DNA of 38,941 bases from Bacteroides sp. GTDB lineage: Bacteria; Bacteroidota; Bacteroidia; Bacteroidales; Bacteroidaceae. The position numbers were made by a program, and so were the translations under genes. Location of the stretch: NCBI GenBank assembly GCA_017621035.1, contig JAGATY010000091.1:1-38941 (forward strand), in the 5' to 3' direction. The notes beneath the pieces were generated by a model, which did no database searches, was not told where the DNA came from, and saw only the letters and a program-made list of their open reading frames with translations. Position 1 is the stretch's first letter; the number at the start of each line of letters is the position of its first letter. Shown piece after piece: positions 17,062 to 26,130 of this stretch.

Positions 17062-17188
17062 ATAATTGCTTGGGTATTTATCCGGGGATGCTCGATGTGA
17101 CACCGGAGGATGGGCGGAGTGTAACACTTGTTTACCATGAATCAAGCAGCGTGTCGATTGAACTGCCGATGGAGTAACGACAGAGCCT

Positions 17189-17254
17189 ACATCAGTCGTT
17201 ATATGATGTGACATCAGTCGTTATTTCATCCTACATCAGTCGTTATTTCATCTC
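17189..17254. repeat. Three-copy 22-bp tandem repeat
   Basis: Three contiguous 22-nt units start at 17189, 17211 and 17233, each beginning acatcagtcgttat; the unit tails diverge. Sequence is unrelated to the 22-bp array at 6218-6349, but the period is the same. Not coding. Confidence 0.85.
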
Positions 17255-17287
17255 CACCCCTTTCAGAAACCTTTCTGAGTGGGGTGG
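17254..17287. repeat. 34-bp near-perfect palindrome
   Basis: Arms 17254-17269 and 17272-17287 pair at 15 of 16 positions (one T-T mismatch and one G-T wobble), with ccacccc / ggggtgg at the base. It directly abuts the tandem repeat. No T-tract follows, so its role as a terminator is doubtful. Confidence 0.75.
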
Positions 17288-17480
17288 GGAAGGAGTGAAA
17301 GTTTGGGGACAATGGGATGCTGGTTGTTGGGATTTTTGCTTAGTGCCAGTGAGACTTTTTCTCTTACTCTTCAGACAACTGATTAAAAAAATGGTCTATC
17401 TTTATCAAATCTCCACTCGGTTTGCACTATCTTTGCTCCAAAGAAATACTTTGAAGCGAAGATAGGCTGCACCTCGGTAT

Positions 17481-17498
17481 AGCCAAATATATTTGGCT
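17481..17498. promoter_or_regulatory. 18-bp perfect palindrome at the nadE -33 region (operator candidate)
   Basis: agccaaatatatttggct is a perfect palindrome lying directly before the proximal repeat copy and containing the -33 TTTG of the nadE promoter. Such placement is typical of a repressor or activator site. The binding protein cannot be named. Confidence 0.5.
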
Positions 17499-17523
17499 CT
17501 CCACTCGGTTTGCACTATCTTTG
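17492..17523 (+). promoter_or_regulatory. nadE proximal promoter
   Basis: TTTG at 17492-17495 and TATCTTTG at 17516-17523, separated by 20 bp. The ATG at 17549 is 25 bp downstream, giving a leader of under 20 nt. Confidence 0.7.
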
Positions 17524-17548
17524 CAGCCGTCAATAAACTATTGTGACT

Positions 17549-19474
17549 ATGAATTTCGGTTATGTAAAAGTGGCGGCCGCTGTGCCCCGCGTAAAGGTGG
17601 CAAACACCAAGTTCAATGCTTCGGAAATAGAAAAGCAGATTATCATTGCTGAGGGAAAAGGGGTTCAGGTGGTGACTTTCCCGGAACTGAGTATCACCGG
17701 CTACACGTGTGGCGACCTGTTTTCGCAGCAGTTGTTGCTGGAAGAGGCGGAGATGGCTCTGATTCAGATTCTGAACAACACCCGCCAACTGGACATCATC
17801 TCTATTGTGGGCATGCCGGTGACACTGAGCGGATGCCTGCTGAATGCGGCCGTTGTCATACAAAAAGGCAAGGTGCTGGGCGTGGTTCCTAAAACTTATC
17901 TGCCTAATTATAAGGAGTTTTACGAGAAACGGTGGTTTACCTCTGCCACTGATGTTACCGATACCTCGGTGCGCTTGTGCGGACAAGTGGTGCCGATGGG
18001 GCAGGATTTGCTGTTTGAGGCAGCAGACGTTACCTTCGGCATCGAGCTGTGTGAGGACTTGTGGGCACCCATTCCGCCCAGTTCTGCTTTGGCACTGCAG
18101 GGGGCTGAAATCATCTTCAACCTCTCGGCAGACGATGAGTGCATAGGCAAGCATGCCTATCTGCGCTCACTCATCTCACAACAGTCGGCACGTTGCATGG
18201 TAGGCTATGTATTCAGCTCATGCGGCTTTGGCGAGTCTACTACCGACGTAGTGTTTGCCGGCAACGGCTTGATATATGAAAATGGTGCACTGCTGGCCGA
18301 GAGTAAACGATTCTCTTTTGATGAGCAGCTGGTTATCAGTGAGATAGATGTAGAGTATCTGCGCTCGGAACGCAGGGTGAACACCACCTTCTCGGGCTGT
18401 CGCTCAGCGCAGAAGAGTGCTCCCACCAGACGCATTGCCACCGAGTTTGTCAACAGCAAACCGCTGAACCTGACACGTCAGTATGCCCCTCATCCGTTTG
18501 TTCCGCAGGGACCGACTCTGAATGAGCGGTGTGAAGAAATCTTCTCCATTCAGACTTCAGGCTTGGCTCAACGACTGTTACATACGCAGGCAAAGAGTGC
18601 CGTGGTGGGTATCTCCGGCGGTTTGGACTCCACTTTGGCATTGCTGGTATGCGTACGGACGTTCGATAAGTTGGGTCTCTCGCGCAAAGGCATCATCGGT
18701 GTAACCATGCCAGGCTTCGGAACAACCGACCGCACCTATACCAATGCCCTCTGTCTGATGAACTCACTGGGCATAACCGTGCGCGAAATTAGCATCAAAG
18801 AGGCTTGTCTGCAACACTTTAAAGACATCAATCACGACCCCACGGTGCACGATGTGGTCTATGAAAACTCACAAGCACGCGAGCGTACACAGCTATTGAT
18901 GGATATCGCCAATCAGACTTGGGGAATGGTAGTAGGCACCGGAGACCTCTCAGAATTGGCCTTAGGCTGGGCTACATACAACGGTGACCATATGTCTATG
19001 TACGGTGTAAACGGCGGTGTGCCCAAAACATTGGTCAAACATCTGGTGAAGTGGGTGGCAGAAAATGACATGGACACAGCCTCACGTTCCACGCTGCTTG
19101 ACATCGTTGATACCCCTATCAGTCCGGAACTGATACCGGCCGATGAGCATGGAAACATCAAGCAGATAACTGAAGACCTGGTTGGACCGTATGAATTGCA
19201 CGATTTCTTCCTCCACTACTTCTTGCGTTGCGGCTTCCGTCCGGCGAAGATATACTTCTTGGCTGTGCGTACGTTCAGAGGTGTGTACGATGAAGAGACC
19301 ATCAAGAAGTGGCTGAAAACCTTCTGCCGTCGTTTCTTCAATCAGCAATTCAAACGCTCTTGTCTGCCCGATGGCCCGAAGGTAGGCAGCATCTCTATTA
19401 GTCCGCGTGGTGATTGGCGTATGCCTAGCGATGCCTCGTCGGAGCTTTGGCTGAAGGAAGCAGAAGAGTTGTAG
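17549..19474 (+). CDS. nadE: Glutamine-dependent NAD+ synthetase
   Basis: Makes NAD+ from nicotinic acid adenine dinucleotide, ATP and glutamine, the last step of NAD synthesis. The 641-residue protein fuses an N-terminal nitrilase-like glutaminase (about 1-290) with triad Glu46, Lys115 (VPKTYLPNY) and Cys168 (ELCEDLW) to a C-terminal synthetase with the ATP pyrophosphatase loop SGGLDS (356-361). Later conserved stretches (GTGDLSELALGW) bind ATP and deamido-NAD. A GTG six bases upstream is in frame, but the ATG at 17549 gives the expected MNFGYVKVA start. The stop is 4 bp from the end of the convergent solute-binding gene. Confidence 0.97.
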   Translation: MNFGYVKVAAAVPRVKVANTKFNASEIEKQIIIAEGKGVQVVTFPELSITGYTCGDLFSQQLLLEEAEMALIQILNNTRQLDIISIVGMPVTLSGCLLNAAVVIQKGKVLGVVPKTYLPNYKEFYEKRWFTSATDVTDTSVRLCGQVVPMGQDLLFEAADVTFGIELCEDLWAPIPPSSALALQGAEIIFNLSADDECIGKHAYLRSLISQQSARCMVGYVFSSCGFGESTTDVVFAGNGLIYENGALLAESKRFSFDEQLVISEIDVEYLRSERRVNTTFSGCRSAQKSAPTRRIATEFVNSKPLNLTRQYAPHPFVPQGPTLNERCEEIFSIQTSGLAQRLLHTQAKSAVVGISGGLDSTLALLVCVRTFDKLGLSRKGIIGVTMPGFGTTDRTYTNALCLMNSLGITVREISIKEACLQHFKDINHDPTVHDVVYENSQARERTQLLMDIANQTWGMVVGTGDLSELALGWATYNGDHMSMYGVNGGVPKTLVKHLVKWVAENDMDTASRSTLLDIVDTPISPELIPADEHGNIKQITEDLVGPYELHDFFLHYFLRCGFRPAKIYFLAVRTFRGVYDEETIKKWLKTFCRRFFNQQFKRSCLPDGPKVGSISISPRGDWRMPSDASSELWLKEAEEL

Positions 19475-19478
19475 TGAC

Positions 19479-20306
19479 TTATCGCTTGCTTCCGTAATAC
19501 TTTCGGTAGAGTTTTTTGTAGGCACGCTGGTTTTTGAAGTGCTCAATCCAACGGTTCAAACTGTCGAGCAGTGCGGGTGAGTGCTTGCTTACTCCCCACG
19601 AATAGAATTGGGTAAAGCTGATGGCAGTGCTGTAATCAATCTGTGGCAGACTGTCGGCAACGGCTTGTGCAATGCTTTCATCGCACACGGCATAGTCGAT
19701 GTCTCCATGTGCCACCAGTGCGATGAGCTGCTCTGAGCCATACTTCTCCACCTCTTTGATATAGATGGTGTCGGCAATCTCATTACTTAGGTTCTGAATA
19801 CGTAGCATGGAAGGAGAGCCTTTTACCACGTGCAGTGTCTTACCGGCCAGCTCTAATTGGTTACGAATGAAGAGGGAATCGCCCTCTGCAGTAGGCTTGC
19901 GTTGTACTAACACCTGTCTGTTCAGTACCAGTGGCGTTGTCAGCAGGAGGGAGTCTTTCAGCTCACTGGTTGCTAAGATGCTGTTGGCAATCACGTCAAA
20001 GCGGTCCTCTTCCAACCCCTTTAACCGCTCTTCAAAGCTCATCTCCGGGGTAATCACGGCCTTCAGCCCATGGTCACGTGCAAAAGCATTGATAAGTTCA
20101 TAGTGAAAGCCTGAGATAGTGTCGCCGTCCACGAAGAAACTGATGGAGTTGTACTCCGTGGCCACTCGTAGCACACCTTCTGCCGCAATCTCAGGATAGT
20201 CGCGCGGCTCTGCTTCAGGTGTTTTCTTCTCTCGGGAAAGGAATGTGGCAATGCAAGCGGCGGCCACTCCCATAACGGCGTACTGTAATAGTTTCCTGCT
20301 TTTCAT
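19479..20306 (-). CDS. Periplasmic solute-binding protein (SBP_bac_3 / MltF N-domain type)
   Basis: A 275-residue protein with an N-terminal hydrophobic segment (about 7-23) that could be a signal peptide or anchor. Cys18 is present, but its context (AAAC) is a poor lipobox. The rest (about 42-270) matches the extracellular solute-binding family 3 fold: VLRVATEYNSISFF, GFHYELINAFARDHG, FDVIANSI and a late DYAVCDES. Such domains bind amino acids, or occur at the N-terminus of MltF lytic transglycosylases. No transglycosylase domain follows here and no ABC transporter genes are nearby, so it could be a sensor or orphan binding protein. It lies 40 bp downstream of the putative porin, probably in one transcript. 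Confidence 0.8.
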   Translation of the reverse strand: MKSRKLLQYAVMGVAAACIATFLSREKKTPEAEPRDYPEIAAEGVLRVATEYNSISFFVDGDTISGFHYELINAFARDHGLKAVITPEMSFEERLKGLEEDRFDVIANSILATSELKDSLLLTTPLVLNRQVLVQRKPTAEGDSLFIRNQLELAGKTLHVVKGSPSMLRIQNLSNEIADTIYIKEVEKYGSEQLIALVAHGDIDYAVCDESIAQAVADSLPQIDYSTAISFTQFYSWGVSKHSPALLDSLNRWIEHFKNQRAYKKLYRKYYGSKR

Positions 20307-20346
20307 GTGCGTAATAAATTAAGGGATGAGGACTCTTTCTGTCCCA

Positions 20347-22398
20347 TCAATCGTAGAAGTTCCAGGAGACCCCGAAGCGGAACCACTGACGTGGATTGAC
20401 AGGATAGTGGGGTACGGTGAATGAGTTGCGGTTGCTCATGCCCTGGGTAATGTGGGTGGCCATGATGTAGAAACGGGTACGCTTCAGCTGCATGTTGACG
20501 TAGGCATTCACGAAAGGATAGCCTCCCACCTCCACTTGATCGGCGGTAGGTTGCAGATGGAACTGCTGGATACCGGGGGCATATGCTGGTGCATAATATT
20601 TGGTAAAGTAGACCAGCTCGGCACCCAACTGCACGGTGAGCACCTTCTTGGCCAACTTAGTCAGCAGATAGAGGTTGTGGTAGAGGGAAAGTTGTGGCAA
20701 TGGGAGGACAGTCTCATTACTTGACTTCTGCCAAGTAACCAGATTATCCAGGTGGAAGATGCCCAACTTAAAGTCCTGCTTCAGCTGTGCGGAAAGCACT
20801 TGAATGTTGTCTCCACACTGCTCCGGCATGGCATTCTGGTTAAAATAGGTGTAGTTTTTAATGTTCTCTACGCCTACTTTCAGGTTGCTTCTCCAGCGTT
20901 CAATGTTCAACTCTCCTTCAATGCGGGTGCGAAACTCCTTCTCCATGTCATCATTATCCCACGTGTAGTGGTTAGAATGGTAGTGACGCATATAGAAAGA
21001 GGGCAGTGTATTGCTGATTCGTCCGCGGGCAAAAAAGTTGACCGTGTCTTTACCCAGACGGAAATTCAGGTCGATGTCTGCATTCACCCGGAACTGTCCG
21101 ATGGCTTTCTCCAGGATACCTACCTCGCCATTGATGTTGTAGTGCAGCAACTTTCCCTGGCGTTTGGCCAGTTCTCCTCCCACAAACACTTCCTGTTCAT
21201 TATAACGTTGGCGGTGCATGTCGGTGAGAGTGTCCACGTTCATCAAATCATAGCGGCTGAACTTGTGCGAGATGTAGGCCGTCAGTCCGGCCTTGGCATA
21301 CTTGTTGAAACCCTCTAGCAGGGCGATACCAAAGGTGTTCTTCACGCTGAGTGCCGTGGTTGAGTCGTTACTATGATTCTTATAGAGGTAGTATTTCTCG
21401 GGGAAGAAGTCTGCCGGCTCATTGCTAGCACGGAAATTGTGGCGTGAACGCTCCAACTTAAAGGTGTGGATAAAGCTGGTTACAGGAACAAACTCTTCTA
21501 CGGTAGTGGTGTCTTTCTTCACCTCTATGCGGTCGCGATAGAACCCGAGGCGGTAGCGGTGTGTCAGGTAGAGGTAGAAATCTTTATTGCGGTTGGAGGC
21601 CTGTTCCAGCTTCACGGGAATGGTGCTGGATTCATACTCCTTCTTTCCCTCTGCCATATTCTCGGGACGGGTGATGTATTGGTCGTCGGCAATACCACCG
21701 TTCTCGTTCATCTTCATGTTGAAGTTGTTGTAGACAGCCTGCATCTGATACTTCTCCCCAATGTAGCTGGCAAATATACCGGCATTAAAGAAAGAGGTAT
21801 TCTGCTTCTGATAGTAGCCTCTACCATACAGATAATCAATATTGAAACCAAAGGCTAACCGTTTGTTGACGTTGACTGAAAAGTAACTCTTGAAGCGCTC
21901 ATCACCGTTTATCTTATTACCTCCCTTGTAGTAGGTGAGGTTGGTAAAGGGGATGTTACTGTTGGTAAACAGCACCTCATCCGGCCTAACATAGAAACTG
22001 GAGAAGGGCTGCATGAAGAGGGTAGGCTCATCATCCTTTCGGTTGAAGAAGATACGTGATAGGCGGGGAGCACCCAGGTTGCCCAAATGGTTGTACTCTC
22101 CGGTAGTACCGTCGGAAAGATTACTGTTCTGAAAGTTCAAACTTGTGGTGTCAGCCGGTACGATGGTACGCTCACCTAACAACTCACTCACCTTCCACAT
22201 GTAAAGTTTGGGAGGTAGACTGATTAGCTCGGTGTTGGTACTGTCCTGCACATTGTCCGGTAGCATGTTGGGGTCTATTTGGTTGCCGAACTGGTCACGG
22301 TTGCCCAGGTTATCGTTTGCTCTTCGCAACGTTTGCTGTGCCTGCATGCTGACGATGCCTGCCAGAAGAATTATGTAGGTAATTGCTATTCGTTTCAT
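20347..22398 (-). CDS. Putative outer-membrane porin (Bacteroidota 'putative porin' family)
   Basis: A large beta-barrel candidate of 683 residues. The signal peptide is residues 1-20 (MKRIAITYIILLAGIVSMQA, then QQ). The remainder alternates short polar and aromatic strands, with many Tyr/Phe-rich segments (YGRGYYQKQNTSFFNAG and similar), and ends in FRFGVSWNFYD, an aromatic C-terminus as expected of a barrel. Resemblance to the Bacteroidota putative-porin family is from memory of such proteins. The ATG at 22398 is preferred over 22404 because the promoter element ends at 22409, leaving almost no leader. It is followed by the solute-binding protein gene. Confidence 0.8.
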   Translation of the reverse strand: MKRIAITYIILLAGIVSMQAQQTLRRANDNLGNRDQFGNQIDPNMLPDNVQDSTNTELISLPPKLYMWKVSELLGERTIVPADTTSLNFQNSNLSDGTTGEYNHLGNLGAPRLSRIFFNRKDDEPTLFMQPFSSFYVRPDEVLFTNSNIPFTNLTYYKGGNKINGDERFKSYFSVNVNKRLAFGFNIDYLYGRGYYQKQNTSFFNAGIFASYIGEKYQMQAVYNNFNMKMNENGGIADDQYITRPENMAEGKKEYESSTIPVKLEQASNRNKDFYLYLTHRYRLGFYRDRIEVKKDTTTVEEFVPVTSFIHTFKLERSRHNFRASNEPADFFPEKYYLYKNHSNDSTTALSVKNTFGIALLEGFNKYAKAGLTAYISHKFSRYDLMNVDTLTDMHRQRYNEQEVFVGGELAKRQGKLLHYNINGEVGILEKAIGQFRVNADIDLNFRLGKDTVNFFARGRISNTLPSFYMRHYHSNHYTWDNDDMEKEFRTRIEGELNIERWRSNLKVGVENIKNYTYFNQNAMPEQCGDNIQVLSAQLKQDFKLGIFHLDNLVTWQKSSNETVLPLPQLSLYHNLYLLTKLAKKVLTVQLGAELVYFTKYYAPAYAPGIQQFHLQPTADQVEVGGYPFVNAYVNMQLKRTRFYIMATHITQGMSNRNSFTVPHYPVNPRQWFRFGVSWNFYD

Positions 22399-22408
22399 TA
22401 TCATGCTG

Positions 22409-22416
22409 CAAAGATA
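22409..22416 (-). promoter_or_regulatory. Candidate -7 element, almost abutting the porin start
   Basis: The minus strand reads TATCTTTG only 10 bp before the ATG at 22398. If used, the mRNA would start at or within a few bases of the initiation codon. No -33 TTTG is obvious. Confidence 0.5.
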
Positions 22417-22493
22417 GTGTAAACCAAGCGCAGAAAGAAAGGAGGCGACTCTTTTTTTCTCTCCTCGCCGGTTTTTTACGCCGGAAGGAACAA

Positions 22494-22545
22494 ATTAAAA
22501 GCCTGCCGGATGCTTTCCCTAGTAAGGAACACATCTTGCAGGCTT
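22494..22545 (-). terminator. Rho-independent terminator after ffh
   Basis: On the minus strand aagcctgc pairs with gcaggctt (22538-22545 with 22499-22506). Inside it, after a two-by-two mismatch, a second stem block forms (gatgt with gcatc, then ttcc with ggaa). The tail is ttttaattt. It lies 55 bp past the ffh stop. Confidence 0.75.
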
Positions 22546-22599
22546 CGTAAAGGTATTTTTCGTTCCGTAGTCAGGATAGAGATACGGGAGGGTTTCGGC

Positions 22600-23931
22600 T
22601 TATCGCTTCATACCCGGCATGCGCCCCATCATCTTACCCATCTTGCTACCGGTTACCATCTTCATCATCTTGCGAGTCTGGTCAAACTGCTTCAGCAATC
22701 TGTTCACCTCCTGAATATTGGTACCACTACCTTTGGCAATACGCTGACGGCGGCTACCGTTCAGTATCTCCGGGTTGGTACGCTCTTTGGGTGTCATGGA
22801 GTTAATGATGGCTTCAATGCTCTTGAAAGCATCATCATCTATATCAATGTCTTTGATAGCTTTGCCTACTCCGGGAATCATGGAGGCCAAATCCTTCAGG
22901 TTACCCATCTTCTTGATTTGCTGGATTTGTGCCATGAAGTCGTTGAAGTCGAACTGATTCTTCTGAATCTTGCGCTGCAAGCGTTTAGCCTCTTCTTCAT
23001 CGTACTGCTCTTGCGCACGCTCAACCAGAGAGACAATGTCACCCATGCCGAGAATACGGTCTGCCATACGCGAGGGGTGGAACTGGTCGATAGCTTCCAA
23101 CTTCTCGCCGGTACCTACAAACTTGATAGGCTTATTCACTACCGTGCGGATGGAGAGGGCAGCACCACCACGGGTGTCACCGTCGAGCTTGGTCAATACC
23201 ACACCGTCAAAATCCAGACGCTCATTAAATTCACGAGCTGTGTTTACGGCGTCTTGACCGGTCATGGAGTCCACCACAAAGAGAATCTCATTAGGATTGA
23301 TGGCCTGCTTGATGGCGGCAATCTCATTCATCATCTCCTCGTCTACAGCCAGACGACCGGCGGTATCGACGATAACCAGGTCATAACCTTTTGCTTTGGC
23401 TTCCTGAATGGCGTTCTGTGCTATCTGAACAGGATTCTTGCTTTCCGGTTCACTATACATGGGCACACCGATTTGCTCTGCCAACACCCGCAACTGCTCA
23501 ATGGCAGCAGGACGATAGACGTCACAGGCCACGAGTAAGGGCTTGCGGTTCTTCTTAGCCTTCAGCATCTTGGCCAGCTTGCCCGAGAAGGTTGTCTTAC
23601 CCGAACCTTGCAAACCTGACATCAAAATGACGGCAGGACGCGAGTCGATATTTATTTCTGCTGTCTCGCCACCCATCAGAGCTGTTAGCTCATCGTGCAC
23701 GATTTTTACCATCAACTGGCTAGGCTTCACAGCCGTCAACACGTTCTGTCCCAGAGCCTTTTCCTTCACGGTGTCGGTGAAGTTCTTGGCTACCTTATAG
23801 TTTACGTCGGCATCGAGCAGGGCTTTGCGCACATCTTTCAGTGTCTCAGCCACATTTATCTCAGTGATTTTCCCTTCACCTTTCAGTATCTTAAATGAGC
23901 GTTCTAGTCTTTCGCTAAGATTATCAAACAT
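22600..23931 (-). CDS. ffh: Signal recognition particle protein Ffh
   Basis: GTPase subunit of SRP that targets inner-membrane and secreted proteins co-translationally with FtsY. The 443 residues comprise the N helical domain (1-90), the G domain with P-loop GLQGSGKTT (106-114), DVYRPAA (137-143), DTAGR and TKLDGD, and the methionine-rich M domain (about 320-443). The M domain carries the RNA-binding GSRRQRIAKGSG and a Met-rich C-terminal tail (KMGKMMGRMPGMKR). Length and motifs are normal. It lies downstream of rho in the same direction with a 135-bp AT-rich gap. No SRP RNA gene was recognised nearby. Confidence 0.98.
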   Translation of the reverse strand: MFDNLSERLERSFKILKGEGKITEINVAETLKDVRKALLDADVNYKVAKNFTDTVKEKALGQNVLTAVKPSQLMVKIVHDELTALMGGETAEINIDSRPAVILMSGLQGSGKTTFSGKLAKMLKAKKNRKPLLVACDVYRPAAIEQLRVLAEQIGVPMYSEPESKNPVQIAQNAIQEAKAKGYDLVIVDTAGRLAVDEEMMNEIAAIKQAINPNEILFVVDSMTGQDAVNTAREFNERLDFDGVVLTKLDGDTRGGAALSIRTVVNKPIKFVGTGEKLEAIDQFHPSRMADRILGMGDIVSLVERAQEQYDEEEAKRLQRKIQKNQFDFNDFMAQIQQIKKMGNLKDLASMIPGVGKAIKDIDIDDDAFKSIEAIINSMTPKERTNPEILNGSRRQRIAKGSGTNIQEVNRLLKQFDQTRKMMKMVTGSKMGKMMGRMPGMKR

Positions 23932-23940
23932 ACTATAGAG

Positions 23941-24062
23941 TAATTATGAATTATAAATGTTGAATTTTGAATTGCAGACTCATGAATTTCAGATTTTAAA
24001 CTATGAATAAAACAATTGGGGTATACTCTTATTCATAATTTAAAATTCAAAATTCATAATTA
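23941..24062. repeat. AT-rich inverted repeat between rho and ffh
   Basis: Perfect 12-bp outer arms taattatgaatt (23941-23952) and aattcataatta (24051-24062), plus an inner pair around tgaattttga / tcaaaattca (24047-24056). Similar AT-rich taattatgaatt-type sequence occurs at 1-25 and 32013-32036. It is probably a dispersed intergenic sequence rather than a gene. No TAnnTTTG promoter for ffh was found here. Confidence 0.7.
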
Positions 24063-24066
24063 GTTT

Positions 24067-26025
24067 TTATCCGTTCATACTCATCAGGAACTCATCGTTA
24101 TCCTTGGTCTTTTCCAGGCGATCCTTTACAAATTCCATGGCCTCCAGCGGGTTCATGTCAGCTAAGTATTTGCGGAGAATCCACATACGATCCAGCGTTG
24201 TCTTGTCTTGCAACAAGTCGTCGCGACGGGTGCTGGATGCCACAATGTTGACAGCCGGGAAGATACGCTTGTTACTCAAGCCGCGGTCAAGTTGCAACTC
24301 CATGTTACCTGTTCCCTTGAACTCTTCAAAGATTACCTCATCCATCTTTGAACCGGTATCAATCAGTGCGGTAGCCAGAATTGTGAGTGAGCCGCCTCCC
24401 TCAATGTTACGGGCCGCACCAAAGAAACGTTTGGGCTTATGCAGAGCGTTGGCATCCACACCACCGGAGAGAACCTTGCCTGATGCAGGTGAAACTGTGT
24501 TATAGGCACGAGCCAGACGGGTGATGGAGTCGAGGAAGATAACCACGTCGTGTCCGCACTCAACCATGCGCTTTGCCTTCTCCAGTACAATGCCTGCAAT
24601 CTTAACGTGGCGCTCAGCCGGTTCGTCAAAGGTAGAGGCAATTACCTCAGCATTAACGGTACGGGCCATATCGGTTACCTCTTCCGGACGCTCATCAATC
24701 AGAAGCATAATCATATAAACTTCCGGATGGTTGGCTGCAATAGCATTGGCAATGTCCTTCATCAACAGAGTTTTACCAGTCTTAGGCTGTGCCACGATGA
24801 GTGCACGCTGTCCCTTACCGATAGGTGAGAAAAGGTCTACCACGCGAGCAGAAAGAGAGTCGCTGTAACCACCCTTGCAAAGACGGAACTTCTCTTCAGG
24901 GAAAAGCGGGGTGAGATGTTCAAAAGGTACACGGTCGCGCACATAACCGGGGTCGCGTCCGTTAATCTTGTTTACCTTCACCAGCGGGAAGTACTTCTCT
25001 CCCTCTTTGGGTGGACGAATCACACCGTCAACCACGTCACCGGTCTTCAGACCGAAGAGCTTGATTTGGCTCTGTGATACATAAATATCATCGGGTGAAG
25101 AGAGGTAGTTGTAATCTGAGGAACGGAGGAAACCATAACCGTCAGGCATAATTTCCAACACGCCTGTACCACCCAGAATGTCATCAAAGTCATAGTTCTT
25201 CTCTACGGGACGACGTTCCGGCTGTTGCGGAGCCTCATTGTTGTTATAAGGCTGTGCCTGGCGTTGCTGCTGTTGCTGCTGACGCTGTTGCTGATTGTTG
25301 TTACGGTTATTATTATAAGGTGTATTGTTTTCCTTATTGCGCTGGATGCGTGGACGCTGCTGAGGCTCGGTAGGCACGGCGGGAGCCTCTGTCTTAGTGG
25401 CTTCAAATTTGCCAATGAGTTCCGTGGGTAACTCAACCTTCTCTGTAGGCAGGTCTTCTATAGGAATAAACTCATCGCTACCGCTGCTGAGGGCAGGTGC
25501 TGCTTTCTCTTCTGTTACAGGCTTCTCTTCCGGAGCCGGTTGTGCAGGCTCTGCCGGTTTTGCCGGTTCTTCCTGCTTTTCTACAGCCTTCTTTTCTTTC
25601 TTCTCAACGGCTTGCGGAGCAGGTGTGGCGGCCTCTTCCGGTCTTACCTTACGGGGGCGACCCGGTTTGCGCTTGGGCTGTTCTGCCGGTTCTGCTGCCG
25701 GTTTTTCCGGTTCTGCCGGCTGAGTGGTTTCTTTAGGCTGCTGAGTGGTCGGTTGCTCTTTGGCTGCCGGTTTTTCGGTTTCTTGAGGTTTTTCAGGCTC
25801 TTTGACGGCCGGTTTCCTGCCGCGTTTCTTCTTTTCTGCCTTACGTTCTTCCTTTTGTTTCTCAGCGATTACTTTCTTTGCAGCACCGGCAATGGCCTGC
25901 TCGTCGAGTATTTTGTAAACGAGGTCTTCTTTTTTAAGTGTATCTGCTTTCTTGATGCCAAGCTCTTGAGCAATGGCTTGCAACTCATCTACACTCTTCT
26001 CGTTCAGTTGAATGATGTTGTACAT
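24067..26025 (-). CDS. rho: Transcription termination factor Rho with long N-terminal low-complexity insert
   Basis: Hexameric RNA helicase that ends transcription at C-rich, G-poor sites. The start at 26025 gives 652 residues beginning [11 protein letters not shown]; upstream codons are low-complexity and lack family character. A SAP-like N-terminal fold (1-45) is followed by a roughly 220-residue disordered region (about 52-275) rich in Pro, Ala, Glu, Lys and then Gln/Asn. It carries two AT-hook-like patches (KRGRKP at 67-72, KPGRPRK at 120-126). The cold-shock-like RNA-binding domain (DGYGFLR, 295-301) and the ATPase core (Walker A AQPKTGKT, 412-419) are intact. Extended Rho N-termini are known in Bacteroides. 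Confidence 0.96.
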   Translation of the reverse strand: MYNIIQLNEKSVDELQAIAQELGIKKADTLKKEDLVYKILDEQAIAGAAKKVIAEKQKEERKAEKKKRGRKPAVKEPEKPQETEKPAAKEQPTTQQPKETTQPAEPEKPAAEPAEQPKRKPGRPRKVRPEEAATPAPQAVEKKEKKAVEKQEEPAKPAEPAQPAPEEKPVTEEKAAPALSSGSDEFIPIEDLPTEKVELPTELIGKFEATKTEAPAVPTEPQQRPRIQRNKENNTPYNNNRNNNQQQRQQQQQQRQAQPYNNNEAPQQPERRPVEKNYDFDDILGGTGVLEIMPDGYGFLRSSDYNYLSSPDDIYVSQSQIKLFGLKTGDVVDGVIRPPKEGEKYFPLVKVNKINGRDPGYVRDRVPFEHLTPLFPEEKFRLCKGGYSDSLSARVVDLFSPIGKGQRALIVAQPKTGKTLLMKDIANAIAANHPEVYMIMLLIDERPEEVTDMARTVNAEVIASTFDEPAERHVKIAGIVLEKAKRMVECGHDVVIFLDSITRLARAYNTVSPASGKVLSGGVDANALHKPKRFFGAARNIEGGGSLTILATALIDTGSKMDEVIFEEFKGTGNMELQLDRGLSNKRIFPAVNIVASSTRRDDLLQDKTTLDRMWILRKYLADMNPLEAMEFVKDRLEKTKDNDEFLMSMNG

Positions 26026-26130
26026 ACAATATAGTTGAATGTTATTGTTATTGTTTTCTTCTGTAATTGTCTGGATAGCAAAAAGCACAACAAGGCGACT
26101 CTACAGATATGCTATGTGGACTTTTTGCCC

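Larger units (their letters stand above)
17411..17524 (+). repeat. Duplicated 26-bp promoter-containing segment upstream of nadE
   Basis: An identical 26-bp segment occurs at 17411-17436 and 17499-17524, 88 bp apart. Each copy contains TATCTTTG (17428-17435 and 17516-17523). The distal copy lacks an obvious -33 element; the proximal one has it. The duplication may give two start points or may be a fossil of a local duplication. Confidence 0.85.

Noticed and set aside
17405-18154. 249-codon ORF antisense to the start of nadE
   Set aside because: It overlaps the nadE promoter and catalytic N-terminus in shadow; no family features.
22494-22560. Possible SRP (4.5S-like) RNA gene next to ffh
   Set aside because: The hairpin lacks the conserved SRP RNA apical loop (GGAA with the asymmetric internal loop) and is followed by a T-rich tail, so a terminator explains it better.
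22510-23538. 342-codon ORF antisense to ffh
   Set aside because: It is the mirror of a highly conserved gene; its composition follows from the ffh codons.
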